Assembly (NCBI RefSeq): GCF_001039355.2
Contig: NW_019775490.1
Span: 1 to 64,000 of the forward strand
Direction of reading: 5' to 3'
Length of the DNA: 64,000 nt
Origin: Lingula anatina
Taxonomy: Eukaryota; Brachiopoda; Lingulata; Lingulida; Lingulidae
Made by a program: the position numbers and the translations under genes. Shown here in pieces: positions 24,001 through 37,000 of the stretch; the first letter of the stretch is position 1; every line of letters starts with the position of its first letter. Under the pieces are notes generated by a model. It was not told where the DNA came from. It saw only the letters and a program-made list of their open reading frames with translations, and made no database searches.

Positions 24001-27000
24001 CGAATGTGTTTCTCAGACGACTTGTTTCTTTTAAACATTTTCACAGCGACAAAGTCTCCGGTCGGTTTATATCTAGCCAGAAACAGAGTTCCATAACGAC
24101 CACTACCTATTTGAACCAATTCTCCACGCTTGTCTCTCTCCAGGACAATGTGGTCAGGCGGACATGTGTTCTCATATGCCTGGAATAAGGATAATGTCCT
24201 TTGAATTTCAAAAGAATAAGGGAAGTTTACGATTTTAACAATAAAACAGGAAATAGTGTCGTTCTTTTTTGTGCATGCTAGAGAGAGAGAGGGCGTTACT
24301 CACAGCTTGATAAAGACGCTGCTTGTTATTCTGGTATCTCTGGTTTTGTTCCATCGGCAACCAATCTGGATACATTTTTGGAACATATATTTCATTAAGG
24401 TCAGTAAACTCCGGCTCTAGGCGGTTGTTGTTTGCACCGCAGCAAAACAAATATCTCATTCGGCGCCTAAATTCCTTCCAGAAGCTTGGCTGCGCCTATA
24501 GAATAGAGTTAGCTTCATAATGATATCGATAATTTTAAGAGATAGTCAAATCTTATATAATTTCAATCTAAATTTACGAAGCAGCGTGCGGTTAAGTTTT
24601 GATGTTTAAATGTGATCAATATTTCATAAACAAATAACTTGACCGAATTCCCTTCATGAACATGTAAACATAGATGTGAATGCGTGAATGCGTGAATGTA
24701 AAACCTTGATTGTATATGTCTTCTGTGTTTGTACAGATTGTAATGTATTGTTGGCCAGAGGCCTTTAACTACAAAGAATAAATCATCATCATCAGTAATA
24801 ATTCTGAACGACCTAAACATGCTTGAAGTATACAAAGCGATAAATTTATTGTATAATAAGAGAAATTACTCACCGGAGTTGACGTGGATGCTCTGTCATC
24901 CATCACTCTTTGAAGTCTAGATAAAGTTAACATTGTAAACAATATCTGATATCTTTCTTCACTGCTATACAGCAATACGTGCGAATAGTCTACACTGCGG
25001 GTTCAGTGTTATGGTAACCGAAACCTCGGCTAAGTGACGTAACTTGTATGTGACGTAGATATCGTGACGTAAAACGTCACAAACAAAGAGAAGTCCGTGT
25101 ACTCTTTTTCTTTTGTAATGCGCAAACTGACACAACGATCCTCTAATCTATCAAGCCAAATTGTTCGCCTTGATATTAATATCTATTTCAGTCAAATCAA
25201 ACCGCATTTCTTTTACTCTCTCACAACAGGGACCGCTAGTTGTCTGTCACAAAATTATTGTCAAAACTTGTGTAATATGTCGGCGGTGTTTGTAGACTAA
25301 ACTTTCCCACCCGTTTCCTGTTGATTTCTGTAAAAAGATGACACTTTCAACGGGCGATCAGACGCCAAATGATTCGGGTTTGAGCAAAGCATGCGCCCAT
25401 TTATACATGCGTCTTTTAAAAATTCGGCCGAATGTTAGGCGGGTCTGGGATTATGGCAAAAATTATGTATATAAAGTTGGGTAGTCTGGGTCTCCACCTG
25501 TAACAGAATATAAAAATGGCTTATTTTAGTATATGTTTGATCGTAAGGAATAGGTGGACCTCCTAAGGACCCCCCTTCCACGTTCCCTGGCTCCTACACC
25601 GATAAATAATTATACAAATATAGGTACTGGCATTTCAATACCCACCGAGGTAATTATCACTGCTGTCTTTGACAGTGATATGCGTAGCTCCAATGGGCAC
25701 TGTTGCTATTTCTTCATAACCGTACCTTCTACCTAAAATAAATTGTACTTGGAGTTATATAAATGCTTGGCCCATAAAATGTCTAATTTAATAAGATAAA
25801 AACTGGCCAATACATTTTGGTAATACAGCTAAAAAAGTTTTGGGTATACATCAATCTTTTAAATCCGTCATTAACTCTGCGGTTCAGAGCCGCTAAACTA
25901 CGAAATTTAGTTTCACATTTCTATACATGCTGGTGAGTCTCGGACCTGAAACTCAGAATGAGAACTGTCGCACAACATTACCTGAGACTGTCTCGGTGTC
26001 GTCAGTATAGAATGCACTTTGAAAATGGTAACATGTGTCATTGCGCCCGCCGCACACCATACACATGTCTTCCTTTAAATCTGATCCAATGCGTCCATCG
26101 CAACCAACTTTCTACAATGAAGGAAGACAAAGTAGATCAAGTAGATCAACATTTCATAACATTTGGTTTCAATTACTAAGATAATGCAGTGACATTTCTT
26201 CATTCATTGTTCAGCTGGATATTTTTAAAAATTAGGTTTTTATGAAACCAAAACGCATGAATGAGCAACAGAGTGTAATAAAAAAAATCACCAAAGCACA
26301 AAAAGCAGTGCTCACTTGGCATTTTCCTTTTATGCAAACGTCGTGCGTTTCATCATTACATTTGGTGCCATCTAATACTGTTCCAAACCCATAGTAAAAC
26401 GTCACATCCTTTGCCTTGCAGCGAAGGTCACATGGTGTCAAGTTGCTAAGATACGCTTCCCACGCAGCCACCTTGCGTCCGAGTACCTTCTTTCCGTTAT
26501 GGCGAGAGCATTGGTAATCTCTAAAACTGAGGCTGCCTTCCGGGCAGGGCTGGTAGGAATAAGTGAGATAGATGAAATAGAGCCTGTTAATTTATCATTG
26601 TAAAATATATTTCGGTTTCATGTTCATTTCAAATAGCACAGGGCGTGTGCATGTATGCAAGAACCACGTCGTTTTTTTTTTTTTTTATCATCAGTGACTG
26701 GTTATTTCGACGTTCAGCTTCTCTTTTAAAAGTCAAACATGCTGAAAAAGTAATATCTTCAAGTATTAAATGCAAGTAACCAATATATTCATTGTGACCT
26801 AGAATACCTACAACAACCCATTTTCCTTCATACTTCATGTTGACCCTAACTTCACAAGGTGGACACACTTCAGTTTTATTTCATCTTGAAAACACGTTGA
26901 TCGCTTACCTTGGTATTACAGGTGGCATACTCTTCTCTATCCCCACTACAAGCTGCAGAATCGTACCCGCGACACTGCCTCGATCTCGTCTTGATCCCCG

Positions 27001-29820
27001 CCCCACATGTCCGAGAGCACTTTGACCATCCGGACCAGTCTGACCAAGGTCCCGGATGTATCGGGAAGAAGGGGCCTTGGTATATGTCGCCACTGCGTGC
27101 AGAATATTGCCCACAGTTAATCTGGAAGAAAAACGAATTTAAGAGGAAATTAGCTTAGGTCTGCTTTTTTATATTACTTTTTTTCAGAAAAATAAACAGA
27201 AGCGATGAAAAAACGCAGGAAATTTGAAAATCTAATATTTGTAACAAATGTCTACGGAGTCATAAGGTGACAATTTACTGGCACGAAAAACCCAGAAAGC
27301 AGACTTAAATGTGTTATTTATATACTTTATCCCCAACGCCAACATTACCTGTTTCATTCATTGAAAACACTGTTACAAAGCGGGTTTTTAGCTGATTGAC
27401 TTAATTTGGTTTAGTCCAAACGAAACTCCTTGCTATCTTAAACAATTATGAACCGGCGGGAGTGATCTCGATTTTAATTCTATTTTCCTAAGTAATGTAC
27501 ATTGGATGGTCTACAAATACCGTATCTTTAGGGTCATAAAATGTTCACAAATAGCAAAATGGCAAAATTCGCTTTCATTGAACACGAATAATCTGAGTGA
27601 TCAAATGTACTCTAACTCTACAATGAGGGTATTTATCAGTTTAATTTAATTCATATGGTCCTTATCTATTCCATATATACATAGCCGTTTCCATCCTTCC
27701 TGATTAGTTTATTTTATGTTTTTTTACTTCCATTTTATGACTGCTTACTTAGGACGAATACAGTAATATTGATTTTCTTCAGGACCTTACACAAGCTATC
27801 ACTTTATCTAAATAATGTGCAGAATCTCGAGCATATTCATCACGCACGTGTTCTACAATAACTATGATCACATTCCTATCTGTAAATAAGACCCTAGATC
27901 ATAAGCAGTAGACTTTGTTCACGGTGCAAATTAAATCTTTCCCTTGAGCATATTCCAGATATTTTGAAAATTTGAGAATCTTTATGTGACATATGGTAAA
28001 GTAGCAAGTGGTCCATCGCGTGCGCTTGTACTGTCGCGCGTGCATGTGGGGAAAGGGGTAAGGAAGAAGTACACATATTGCAAATTAGAAGTATCTTTTT
28101 CTTACACAAGAAGCACAAAAGTCGTTGAAAGGGTAAAAGATAAGGAGAGCTGCATGTTATTTTTTTATACCTGTGATTTTACGTTACATTATGAATCCAA
28201 ACAACAAAGTTTGATCGCTTATAAATCGCGTTCACAAATAAAAACGCGCGTTTTTTTTTAGTGGAGCGTTCCCTAAATTAAACATGACAGAAATGTGATG
28301 TACGGTTTGTGGCTTAATTGAAACTTGGACCTTTATGATTAGGTCTTCCTTCCTTCCTTCCTTCCTCCCTGTATACTACTTCATGAAGTTCTTTTTTATG
28401 TTGCGTTTCTCGCACTGCTTTTTTCACCCATTTCCAACAATGCAATGATGAAAATCTTTCCAACACATTGCAAAACTTTAACTCAAATATTTAGTGTTTC
28501 TGTAATGGCTTATATAAACTCCTGGTTTAGCTGACATAAGCCAATAAGCTATCTCAGTCATGCACCATTCAGTGAAATGCTATTTCATGTAAGTGCCAAT
28601 ATACAGAGAGAACGTGGCAGTAAAACCTGCCTCTATTGCCTGCTGTAGTCAACTCATGTAAGGTTATGCTGCTGTTAACGAGAAAAGAGGCGTTAAGAAA
28701 ACCCATCTGTTTATTTAGTCTGTTTTATCACATACGTACTCTCAAAGGTAACATATCGTAGATCTCTCATCTGGAAAACGAGAGGTCACAGAAGTCGAGT
28801 GATTTACCTTTAGACACCGTTGAAGTTGAAATAGAAACATCCATAGAAACATCAATAACGTACTTTTGGTCTTTCTTGAACCTCTTAAAAGTTACAGGGT
28901 ATTCGCCTAGATTGGTAAGGCAAAGGTACATGAGTTCGTGTCGCTCAGGGTAATGTACGCGTATTTTCTAATTTGCGTGATTTTTTTATGTTGATTATCA
29001 CACCTGATATTTCGGTGAACAGTGTGTACGAATGTTTCAGTCAAAATAAATCGAGCTGTAGAGATGATAAGATCACATGGTTTGACTGTATCATCTAGAA
29101 AATGTCTAACCCGAATCATCGGTGAGAAATATATCTTGGAAATATGCGATCGCACACGGAGTCTTTTGATGGCGAGAGATGACGCAGAACTTCGGTCAGG
29201 TCGATAGAAAGTAAAAACTGATGAAGAAAACACGCTTACATTACAGAATATTAAATGGACGAGGTTCGTGAAGTTGATAGGGGAACATTATCGAATTCTT
29301 GATCAAAAATTTAAGGCGAATTTTACTCGTAGCAACTTATTTGTGACGTAAGCATTTAAAGAAATGTAATGTATACTGGATAACTCATATCACACTCGAA
29401 ATTTGGCCTTAACCTCACGTCTTTTCGAAAAGGCAAAATGCATATTTCATACTATTTGATATTTCTTTACTGTGCAAGCGCACAGAGTGTAGCATTTTCT
29501 ATGTACATTTACGTGTGCCTTAGTTGTCACAACTGAATCATTTACATGTAGTTTGCTCGAGTACTGATGGATGATGTGAATACAATGACAAGTAAGTCTG
29601 CATATTACAGTTTATGTACATATCCGTCTGTAAACAAAAAAATAGATCAATAAATCTACAACAAAAACAACGAAACAAAATTCAAGCCAGGCATCAAAAT
29701 TAAGCACATATAGGGGAAATTTTCCAAAATGTTGTAATAAGAATATACCTGTATCAGACTCAGCAGCACAGCTCCAAAAAGAAGACTCCCTCTTATCAGG
29801 TAATTCACAGTACACTCCAT
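20189..29820 (-). CDS. ADAMTSL5-like secreted matrix protein (TSP1, Cys-rich, spacer, NTR)
   Basis: Predicted non-enzymatic ADAMTS-like protein of the extracellular matrix; it lacks a metalloprotease domain. Exons: 29749-29820, 26909-27121, 26316-26549, 25982-26111, 25646-25732, 22250-22413, 21207-21978, 20813-20875, 20189-20511. Phases match throughout and give 685 residues. Residues 1-24 are a signal peptide. A TSP1 repeat follows (WSDWSGWSKCSRTCGAG, from residue 50). The Cys-rich module is at 96-217 (FYYGFGTVLDGTKC, DMCMVCGG). The spacer is at 217-315 (VPIGATHITV, GGWSITWPGKYNVAGT, NPGITYGYWLPKK). A Ser/Thr/Asn-rich linker runs to about 555. The NTR domain is at 558-685, starting CFECP and EYCDSDFVIRAKV and ending in a basic tail. 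Among vertebrate ADAMTSLs this order, with an NTR end, is that of ADAMTSL5; the long linker makes this protein larger. The intron between 25645 and 22414 contains a kinase-like gene on the same strand. Confidence 0.85.
20970..21006. repeat. Poly-T run
   Basis: A 37-base T run in the intron between exons 7 and 8 of the ADAMTSL5-like gene, close to the end of the low-complexity exon. Confidence 0.9.
21207..21978 (-). CDS. ADAMTSL5-like exon 7: end of spacer plus long low-complexity linker
   Basis: A single 772-base exon. Its first ~20 residues (VLLRSSNPGITYGYWLPKKS) complete the spacer. The rest is disordered: Asn/Lys/Arg-rich, then Tyr/Asn-rich, then a mucin-like Ser/Thr/Ala/Val part, ending with an acidic DDADEDLIVDPVTG. 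A basic cluster RKRYHR lies mid-way and could be a proprotein convertase site. The linker is the main length difference from vertebrate ADAMTSL5. Confidence 0.75.
23184..24933 (-). CDS. Protein-kinase-like protein nested in an ADAMTSL5-like intron (likely pseudokinase)
   Basis: Exons: 24874-24933, 24304-24495, 23736-24179, 23184-23576. All introns are phase 0; the protein is 362 residues. I chose the ATG at 24931-24933 because the frame upstream lacks another ATG. The glycine loop is GSGRYGTL (109-116), the VAVK lysine is Lys131, and the helix-C Glu is probably Glu146. The catalytic loop reads ICILNLKDEN, so HRD is replaced by ILN and the catalytic Asp is Asn239, while Lys241 and Asn244 remain. 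DFG is DLG (261-263), APE is at 296-298, and DVFSLG marks helix F. An 84-residue N-terminal part has a basic FWKEFRRRMRYLFCCG stretch whose two Cys could be palmitoylated. No signal peptide is present, so it is probably cytoplasmic. Minus-strand AATAAA hexamers at 22994-22999 and 22938-22943 follow the stop. The kinase fold is clear; the subfamily is not recognised. Confidence 0.85.
25034..25080 (-). promoter_or_regulatory. Cluster of TGACGT (CRE/ATF-type) sites upstream of the kinase-like gene
   Basis: Four TGACGT-type motifs occur in about 47 bases: GTGACGTAA, TGTGACGTAG, CGTGACGTAA and, in reverse, AACGTCAC. The last two face each other. They lie about 100-150 bases before the kinase-like ATG at 24933. 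Such motifs bind CREB/ATF or PAR-bZIP factors. The position fits a proximal promoter; use is inferred. Confidence 0.55.
26909..27121 (-). CDS. ADAMTSL5-like exon 2: thrombospondin type 1 repeat
   Basis: This phase-0 exon of 71 codons holds the whole TSP1 repeat. The WxxWxxW tryptophans are Trp50, Trp53 and Trp56, followed by CSRTCGAG and RSRQCRG. The tryptophans are likely C-mannosylation sites and CSRTCG a likely O-fucosylation site, by analogy with the family. The next exon (26316-26549) opens directly with the Cys-rich module (CPEGSLSFRDYQC). Confidence 0.85.
27122..29748. other. First intron of the ADAMTSL5-like gene
   Basis: This is a 2.6 kb intron. I see no further exon on either strand, only a (TTCC)n tract at about 28345-28370. 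Confidence 0.6.
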
Positions 29821-30944
29821 TTTGCTCCCTGGTTCACTTATACCTGATGAAAAATAATATACGTTAAATTTCGATATGACAAGTACAGTACAAACAAGAA
29901 AGACTGCAGCGAATATTTGTAAGCAGTATTCCGTCTACGGCATAACCAACAACTCCTGAAAAAATATGAAGAACAGATGCTTTTTATCGAAAAAAAAAAG
30001 TTACAAGACATTTTGTTGCTTCCCTATCTCGGCGCAGAGCAATTTTCACTGACTCGTTCCGGACACAGTGGCCGAGGCGATATATTTGTGAATTTAAATT
30101 TAAAAGCGGGGCGTAACTAGACCACTAGAATTCGAGCTGAAAAATGAAGGGGCGGGAGACGGGGAGGTTAACGTAGTGCATTTGATACTTCAATAATGAC
30201 TCAATCATTTCAGTATAGAGGGAGCGATAAGTAAGTAGGTCTTATTACCGCCTTGTCGTCCGCTGTGCATTCGGGAAAACACGGGGAGAGCCCCAGGGGT
30301 GCGGGGAGGGGTCAGGGGTCAACCTCCGTTTAAGTTCATTCGATGATGGTTTACAAGATAGAGGGAAGATTTACAGAGCTGCTTCAAACAACTAAAGATG
30401 CGTTCAGAGATTGAGAGCCGAATGGAGCAATGTGGAATAAAATAGCCCTGATATATGTTTGTCAATGAGTAGATAATGCACGTCTTTTTTATACAAATAT
30501 GATTCAAGGATTGATACATGATAAGGACCATTTGTGGGATTCTTGGAGAGATGATAAACCTAAAACGAATTTCATTGGTTTCATCGACAGTTTAATAGTA
30601 CATACCGATGATCACTCTATCAAGTTCCGAACTAAAAAATACCATATAAATGTACTTTTTCAAGACCACATTTTCTTCACTAAGTGAAAGGTTATTTGCA
30701 TTCCTAGCATTTTCACATCGTGTAAAAAGGCAGCTTATGAGCAGGGTAGTAATTTTGTTGCTGAAAAAGGTTTCTGATATAAGGACATAGTATTTCAGGT
30801 GAAAATAAGGCGATTCAAGACAACGGAAATCTCACGAACGGTTTATTTCATTGAGAAGATTTAATAAAATCTGCAGTTAACTTAATTCACAAGTAAAGGG
30901 ACTGTAAATTAAGAGGTCAGAGAAAACATACAAAAATGAAAGTG

Positions 30945-30984
30945 CCCCCCCCCCAAAAAAAAAAAAAAAAAAAAAGAAAAAAAA
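30945..30984. repeat. Poly-C then poly-A tract
   Basis: Ten C are followed by about 21 A, one G and eight A. It lies just before the N at 31021 and may have caused the contig end. Confidence 0.85.
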
Positions 30985-31020
30985 CTGGTCCCCCCATTGA
31001 TGGGGTGTAACTAAATGCAA

Positions 31021-31021
31021 N
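31021..31021. other. Assembly join (single N)
   Basis: A single N about 36 bases after a run of C and A (30945-30984). No repeat is seen across this join. It lies in gene-free DNA between the ADAMTSL5-like gene and homeobrain. Confidence 0.8.
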
Positions 31022-34000
31022 AACAAAAACTGCTTCCTCATAACACTCAATTGTCCTGAAAAGCTTATAAATGTTTAAAAAGGTGTGTTTTATCTCAGTT
31101 AATTCCTAGATCACAGACGCCAATTCTTCTGCACCAGCGGTGGTTTACGTCTCTGGACAACCTTCACTGTACTGCGAGCTGAACCTTTCAAATTGCTCAG
31201 CAAGCTATAAACCTCCAAGGCGGGGTTACAACCTTTAGAAATGGGAAAATTTTGGGTCCCCTCGTTTCAGTAGCCCGGAACGAATTGGTATCTCTTTCAA
31301 CCCAACTTTTGTTAAAAAATTTTTTTCGGAAGAGAAATGTTGTTTTCTGCTTGGTGATTTATCAATTATATCTGTCTGAACCACGATTGTCAACGTTACA
31401 GGTACATCTCTTTATGCGCTGTCTGAAATACCTATTTCGACTTGAGGTAAAGCGGTTTTGTTATGTTGCATGGATGTAAAAGTTCATGTTCATGTTAATA
31501 CTTGGTTTCGACGCGTATTCATCCAAGAGGCAAAAGCATTCTGCTTTGAAAAAAATAGTGAGACGACTAATAAAGGTCAATTTTACACTTCACCCTTCTT
31601 CGTCTTTAGGTCCTTAACGCATAAGTCGCATGCGAAAATGCTGATCGTGCCTGGGGAAATGTGTCTAAAATCAATCAAAAATTTGTAAAACGTCGCTCCC
31701 CATGCCCTGATCTTACAAATATCTTGAAATTTAATCGAGCGTTTTATGTTGACAAGCATTGTTTAACGTGGACACCATAATGTCAAAGAACAGTCGTAAC
31801 CGTCTGATATACCGCAGCTAGCACCTCGACTTGTATTACAAATAGAGCCCTTCTTTTATGCACTGGAGGCCAGAGGTGAGAAGCGACGCTATCAAATCCC
31901 TTGATTATTTTCATCTGGTCAACTTTTGTTGAATCAAACGCCATGTAGAAACGTGGCAGAATTATAACTCATACACATTATACGGCAACCTTAAATAGGC
32001 CTACATTCCCACAGGTGCGACAGATTAAATCCAATTATTAGGGTTAAAACTCAATTGTTACACAGTCAACGCCATACGCCGGGGTGCGGCGAGATGATCG
32101 TAATGGTACATGTAGCAATCATGTAGCAATATTGGAGGCGGGATGGGGTTGGGGCGCACCCCCTTCTCATAAAAAGCCGAGGATCAATGGAGAGATAATT
32201 TATACAGGCATCAGAACTGATTTTGCATTTGGAATGTGAAAGACTGCAAGATTGATTTAGAGCAAAAGTAGCCCTCTTGTTAAAAACAACAGACTTTAAA
32301 TCTGTGATACGTCAAAGTCCTTGAATAAATGCTAATTGTGGTGATGCTGAAATGAATGATAAAATCAATTTTGCATTCAGGACACGAGATAAATTGTCAG
32401 CATTTTCACCCATAGGGTCAAGTTTTAACAAAGGTAAAACAAACTAGATGTGCTTGCATAGAATAAATAATTTGACAACACTGATAGCTAACTAAAAAGC
32501 AATAGTTTTTATCTTCTTTTAATGCCGAGGCAAAACGGGACCAATTAACTAACGTGTTCTCAATATTAAATGTATGCAGTTGTATGTTATTATAGGGATG
32601 TTATTAGAACCAAAAGATCGTCTGAGCCATAAGTTCGCAAAGTGAGAAAAACTTGAAATAACAATGGATCCTCGTTTTAATCTGGTCCGATTTTCTTCTC
32701 CAGACGCTTCTCCAGACTGCCATGAATCACTTCTTTTTTTAACCAAAAAACAGTGCGTCAATCATTTTTCTCACTGGTTACTGTATTAGTTGATGTTTGG
32801 AGATCAGAAAGGGTCCCATTTTAAGATCGAACAAGTTGTAACGTCAAGCGAACAACAGATGTCGGAAAGATCCTGTCATTTTAACACATTGACAGTGGAG
32901 TAGTAACAATGATGTTAGGTTATGTATGTTGCCATATTCATGCACATACACGTGGCAAAATAATGAGATCAGTGCACGCGCTTGGCACATCTTCTTGTTC
33001 GAGTTTTCAGATTTTCAAAAGAAGCCAGCAGTAACATTGCTCTCTGTGATTGTCGCACCATTAGCCGTATCACAAACACCAGTATAAGCCAACACACAAG
33101 TATTTAAAGCATTAGCTATAGAAAAATATAGTTAAATGCCTTAATGTAATGGCAAAAAAATGACGATACTGAAAAGATGGAGTTAAAAAGAATCAACTAA
33201 CGATAATGGTTGTGAGGCCTTAGACTCGAACGATTGAACTGTCTGTTGATTTCCATTGTGGAAAGCAGACATGTCACGTATTTGATTTCAAAATTGTTGA
33301 TTTGATTGCCTACCTTTGAACTAGTCGAATTGTTTCCACTTCCAACGAAGCAAATACAAACAATTGGCTGGAGTAGACATTATTTACGTTTACATTTTAA
33401 CGTGAAATTGTATCAGGTGTAATTCGAATCCTTAAAAACTGAGGCGGTGGACTGTGTGTGTATATATATACTTGTATATATTTGTGAGGTAGGTCGGGGA
33501 CGGCAACCCCATTTCCTACATAATAGGGCAAAAAACAGGAGCAGAGAACCCGTTAAAGAACAAGCCATTCAACCCCTGACACGAGATTAAAAAGATTCCC
33601 TCGAGGACCTTGCTCATGTTTGGGCACAGATTCTGTCTCTTTATATGATAATTTATTTGATAAATGATCAATCACAATTACTGGTTGAAATGTAAAAGGT
33701 CGAGGCAGAGAGCAGTAATTCATGGGGCCCTTGATGACATGAATTATAAAATTACACATCAAAAGGTAATATCCGATTTCTCGATTAACTTTTTTGTTTA
33801 CCTGAGCATGGGTTGGCAATTCGTTAGCATTCCGATGCATTATCGTTGGTGTCTAGGTAACACGTCCGCAAACTGCATTTAACCTGAATTCTGTTTTAAG
33901 TGCCCTTTACCTCAAGGGAGTAAATTTGGAGAAAAAAAGACAAAACACTTTACTGAATGCGCACATTGGTAGATATCGCATGACATTGTATAACAATGCG

Positions 34001-37000
34001 AGTATTTCCCTGGCGGATACGTAAAATCATCAAATGTAATTGTTATTCAAGTGGTCTCTATTGACTAATTCGAACTCCGTAAGTCGACTCTCAGTGATAA
34101 TGGAAAACCGTCCATGACGCATCCATATAGAGCATATACTTCAAGTATAATGTCTGTTGTATTCAAAGACATACGTCATTTTAGTTCTCTTCTGTGCAAC
34201 TTCGTTAAGGATTAAGGCCACTAAGTAGCAGTGTTGAGATCACCCGCGCCGCAAAGGAGGAATCAACAAATCCTTTCTCTACTGTAAAATTTACCTTTGC
34301 GCTCTAGCATACACAACCAGCCGCTCACACGCGCACGCATTCACGCCTAGTATTAGTTGACACACTGTCAATCGTTATTAGTCTTCTTCTCTCTCACCTT
34401 TGCACGTGCGTGCCTCTTTCCTTGCTGATACTACCCCAGCTGGATGGAAATTGGGTATTAACTAGAGGAATGCTCTCAGGCCGTCAATGCACTGCGCAGG
34501 TTACCTCTGCAGCTCTACAGTAACCTCATGGGTAGCAAGGAATACCGCTTCACCAAACCTAAAGGTGGGTTAATACTACAAAGACTATTCGGGCGAATGG
34601 GCCATGAATGAAGTTTTAACTTGTGTTAGCTCACTGTGCAACCTTATATACGGAGGGAACAAAGATGGCTTGTATGGTGCATAGATTGTCTCATGCGTCG
34701 GATCATTGCCGATCAGAATTGCTAATAAAGTGGTGTCAGTGCAATGTACACACCGCATGTTTGTGTATATTTATACGTTTTTGTGTTCGATGCAAACCTC
34801 GGTGCACCTTGCGGGTCCTAATGTATCTTATATTCACGATCGATTTCGATTAATCGATACCAATTCAATATAATTAAACGTCTGTTGTAATAACAAATAA
34901 CAAGTTTGATTCACCTGCGTGCCACGAACAACGCCCTTGCCCTAATAAAGAAAACATTTGACCACCCTAGGGGTCCACAGATGTACTACGCGAAAGGGTT
35001 GGGGGATTTTCTCACTAAAGTGTTTCCAATTCAAAATGGATCGTACTTACGTCTCCCAAGACATAGCACACCTTTCCGATTCCGAGACATAAATTTCCTG
35101 CAGAAATAAAATGCATTTTGCTTAATACCTGCGACCTCACTCTGTTAAGTTTTCATCTTTTTCATCAAACGAAACATGGTCATTCGGTTGTTTGTGACGC
35201 TTTTTATTAAGCACTGCTTGTGCTTTAATGTATTTCTGCGGAGGAGCTTATCCCTGATGTACTATTACGCTACTTGGAAAAAAACCCTGCGTATACATAA
35301 ACACATACACGTGCACGCAAAGTAGAGGAACAATAACGGGAATACAACTCACATTCAATATATATAGGGGAATATCATGCTGTATATTCTTATTTTCGTG
35401 TCTTGGCATCAGTTCACTGTCACTCAGTTGCCTTCATATGAGTGCGTTAGGTGAGAAAAGACAACAACACTGGTAGAATGTGATTGTGACTGAGACTGAG
35501 GCGAGGATTGGTGCGGGTGAACTCGCTGTGGGACGAAGTGCGGTACGTTCTCCAGGGATAAGGACAAGAGAAAAAGGGGGCATTGGGACATGTACACCCA
35601 GAAATAAGTGCATTGGGAGGAAAATTATTCCGATATTTGGTGTCCCCTTCAAACTTGGTTGATATCCGGCGTGTAACATATTGTGTCAGCTTTTTATGTT
35701 ATTTAGCGTGGACTTTTCATGTGGTTAGCAAACAGAATAATTGAGAGAGAACTCAGTATCAGCTATGATCAGAGTTTTATGAAAGTTGCAGAAGAAAAAA
35801 GCACGTTTTTAGCTTAAAATTCAATTGAATATCTAAGTAATACATGTGCCATATTGTAATAACTTTCGACTTGAACAGTTGCAGATATGATTTCTACGGA
35901 TGCAATTGTTTATATATCTTTTAAGAAAAAAATAGTACACTAGTACCTTTTAAAAGTTCTACATTTTTACATAAACATTATATTTCAATCTATGTTGAGT
36001 TCGCAGAATCTAATTTTCTTTGCTTGTTATAACGTCATATTTTTGTCACCATATGACTCTCTTATTGGATTCTAATTACGCTCCATTGTATTACCATTTT
36101 ATGTAACTGGCTACAATTAGCGCTCTATTATATATCTTGAGTGGGCGATATATTAAAGGTGGGAAAAACATCAACCAATTACACATGTACTAATATCGGG
36201 ATAATTAGTCTTCAAACCTTTTCATGCAAATCCATAAAAAGAGACAAAATCTGTATATCTTATTTGTATTGTAGCTGCTAAAATAGGCCTCTCGGCCACT
36301 CAAATTTTTCTTGAAAAAAACACATATTTGTAGCAATTTATCAGTGCCCATGGATTTCATTCTATTCTTCCCTTTCTTATTTGCATCGGAATAAAATCGT
36401 GGAAACTAAAAAATATGGAAAGACATGTTCGAGTAGACTGTTGTCAAGCAAGACGACTACGGCCTCAACAAGTTGACATATCACACGGCTCTCGTCTCTC
36501 CCGCATACTACACACGAGTTTAAAACAAGCAAGATATAGACTTGAATAAGTTCATCAAATAATTTTGAGTCTGTTAACACAACGCTAGAGGGTTGAAATC
36601 CTCTCAACTTGGACACTTGATCCACTTTGACTTTTCATCGTCATTTAAAGTCCTCTAGAGTCACTGTTGACTTTTGTCGCCAAATTTCGTCGTTGAACAT
36701 TCAGACAGAATTATGTGCGGTGGCCATGATTGGTATAAGCAATTACGTCAAATTACGGGGGTGTGTATTTGGTTTGTGGTAGTACACGGAGTTTTATCTT
36801 GTCAATTATGATAATTTCCAAACAAAAAAATCATCGTCTTTAAAGCTGCTTAATCTTTCCTCGGGTCCAAGGTGATGGTACCTCAATCTATCTCAAGTGA
36901 GCACTTAAAATTTAAATGGAAAGTTAACATCATTGACGAGATTAGAGAGATTTCTGTACAAAACACACAAACTGACTCCTCGAAAGAATAGGGACTGATT

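Noticed and set aside
34070-34090. A possible tRNA T-arm (TTCGAACTCC)
   Set aside because: The stem bases around it do not pair and no A-box or acceptor stem is found nearby.
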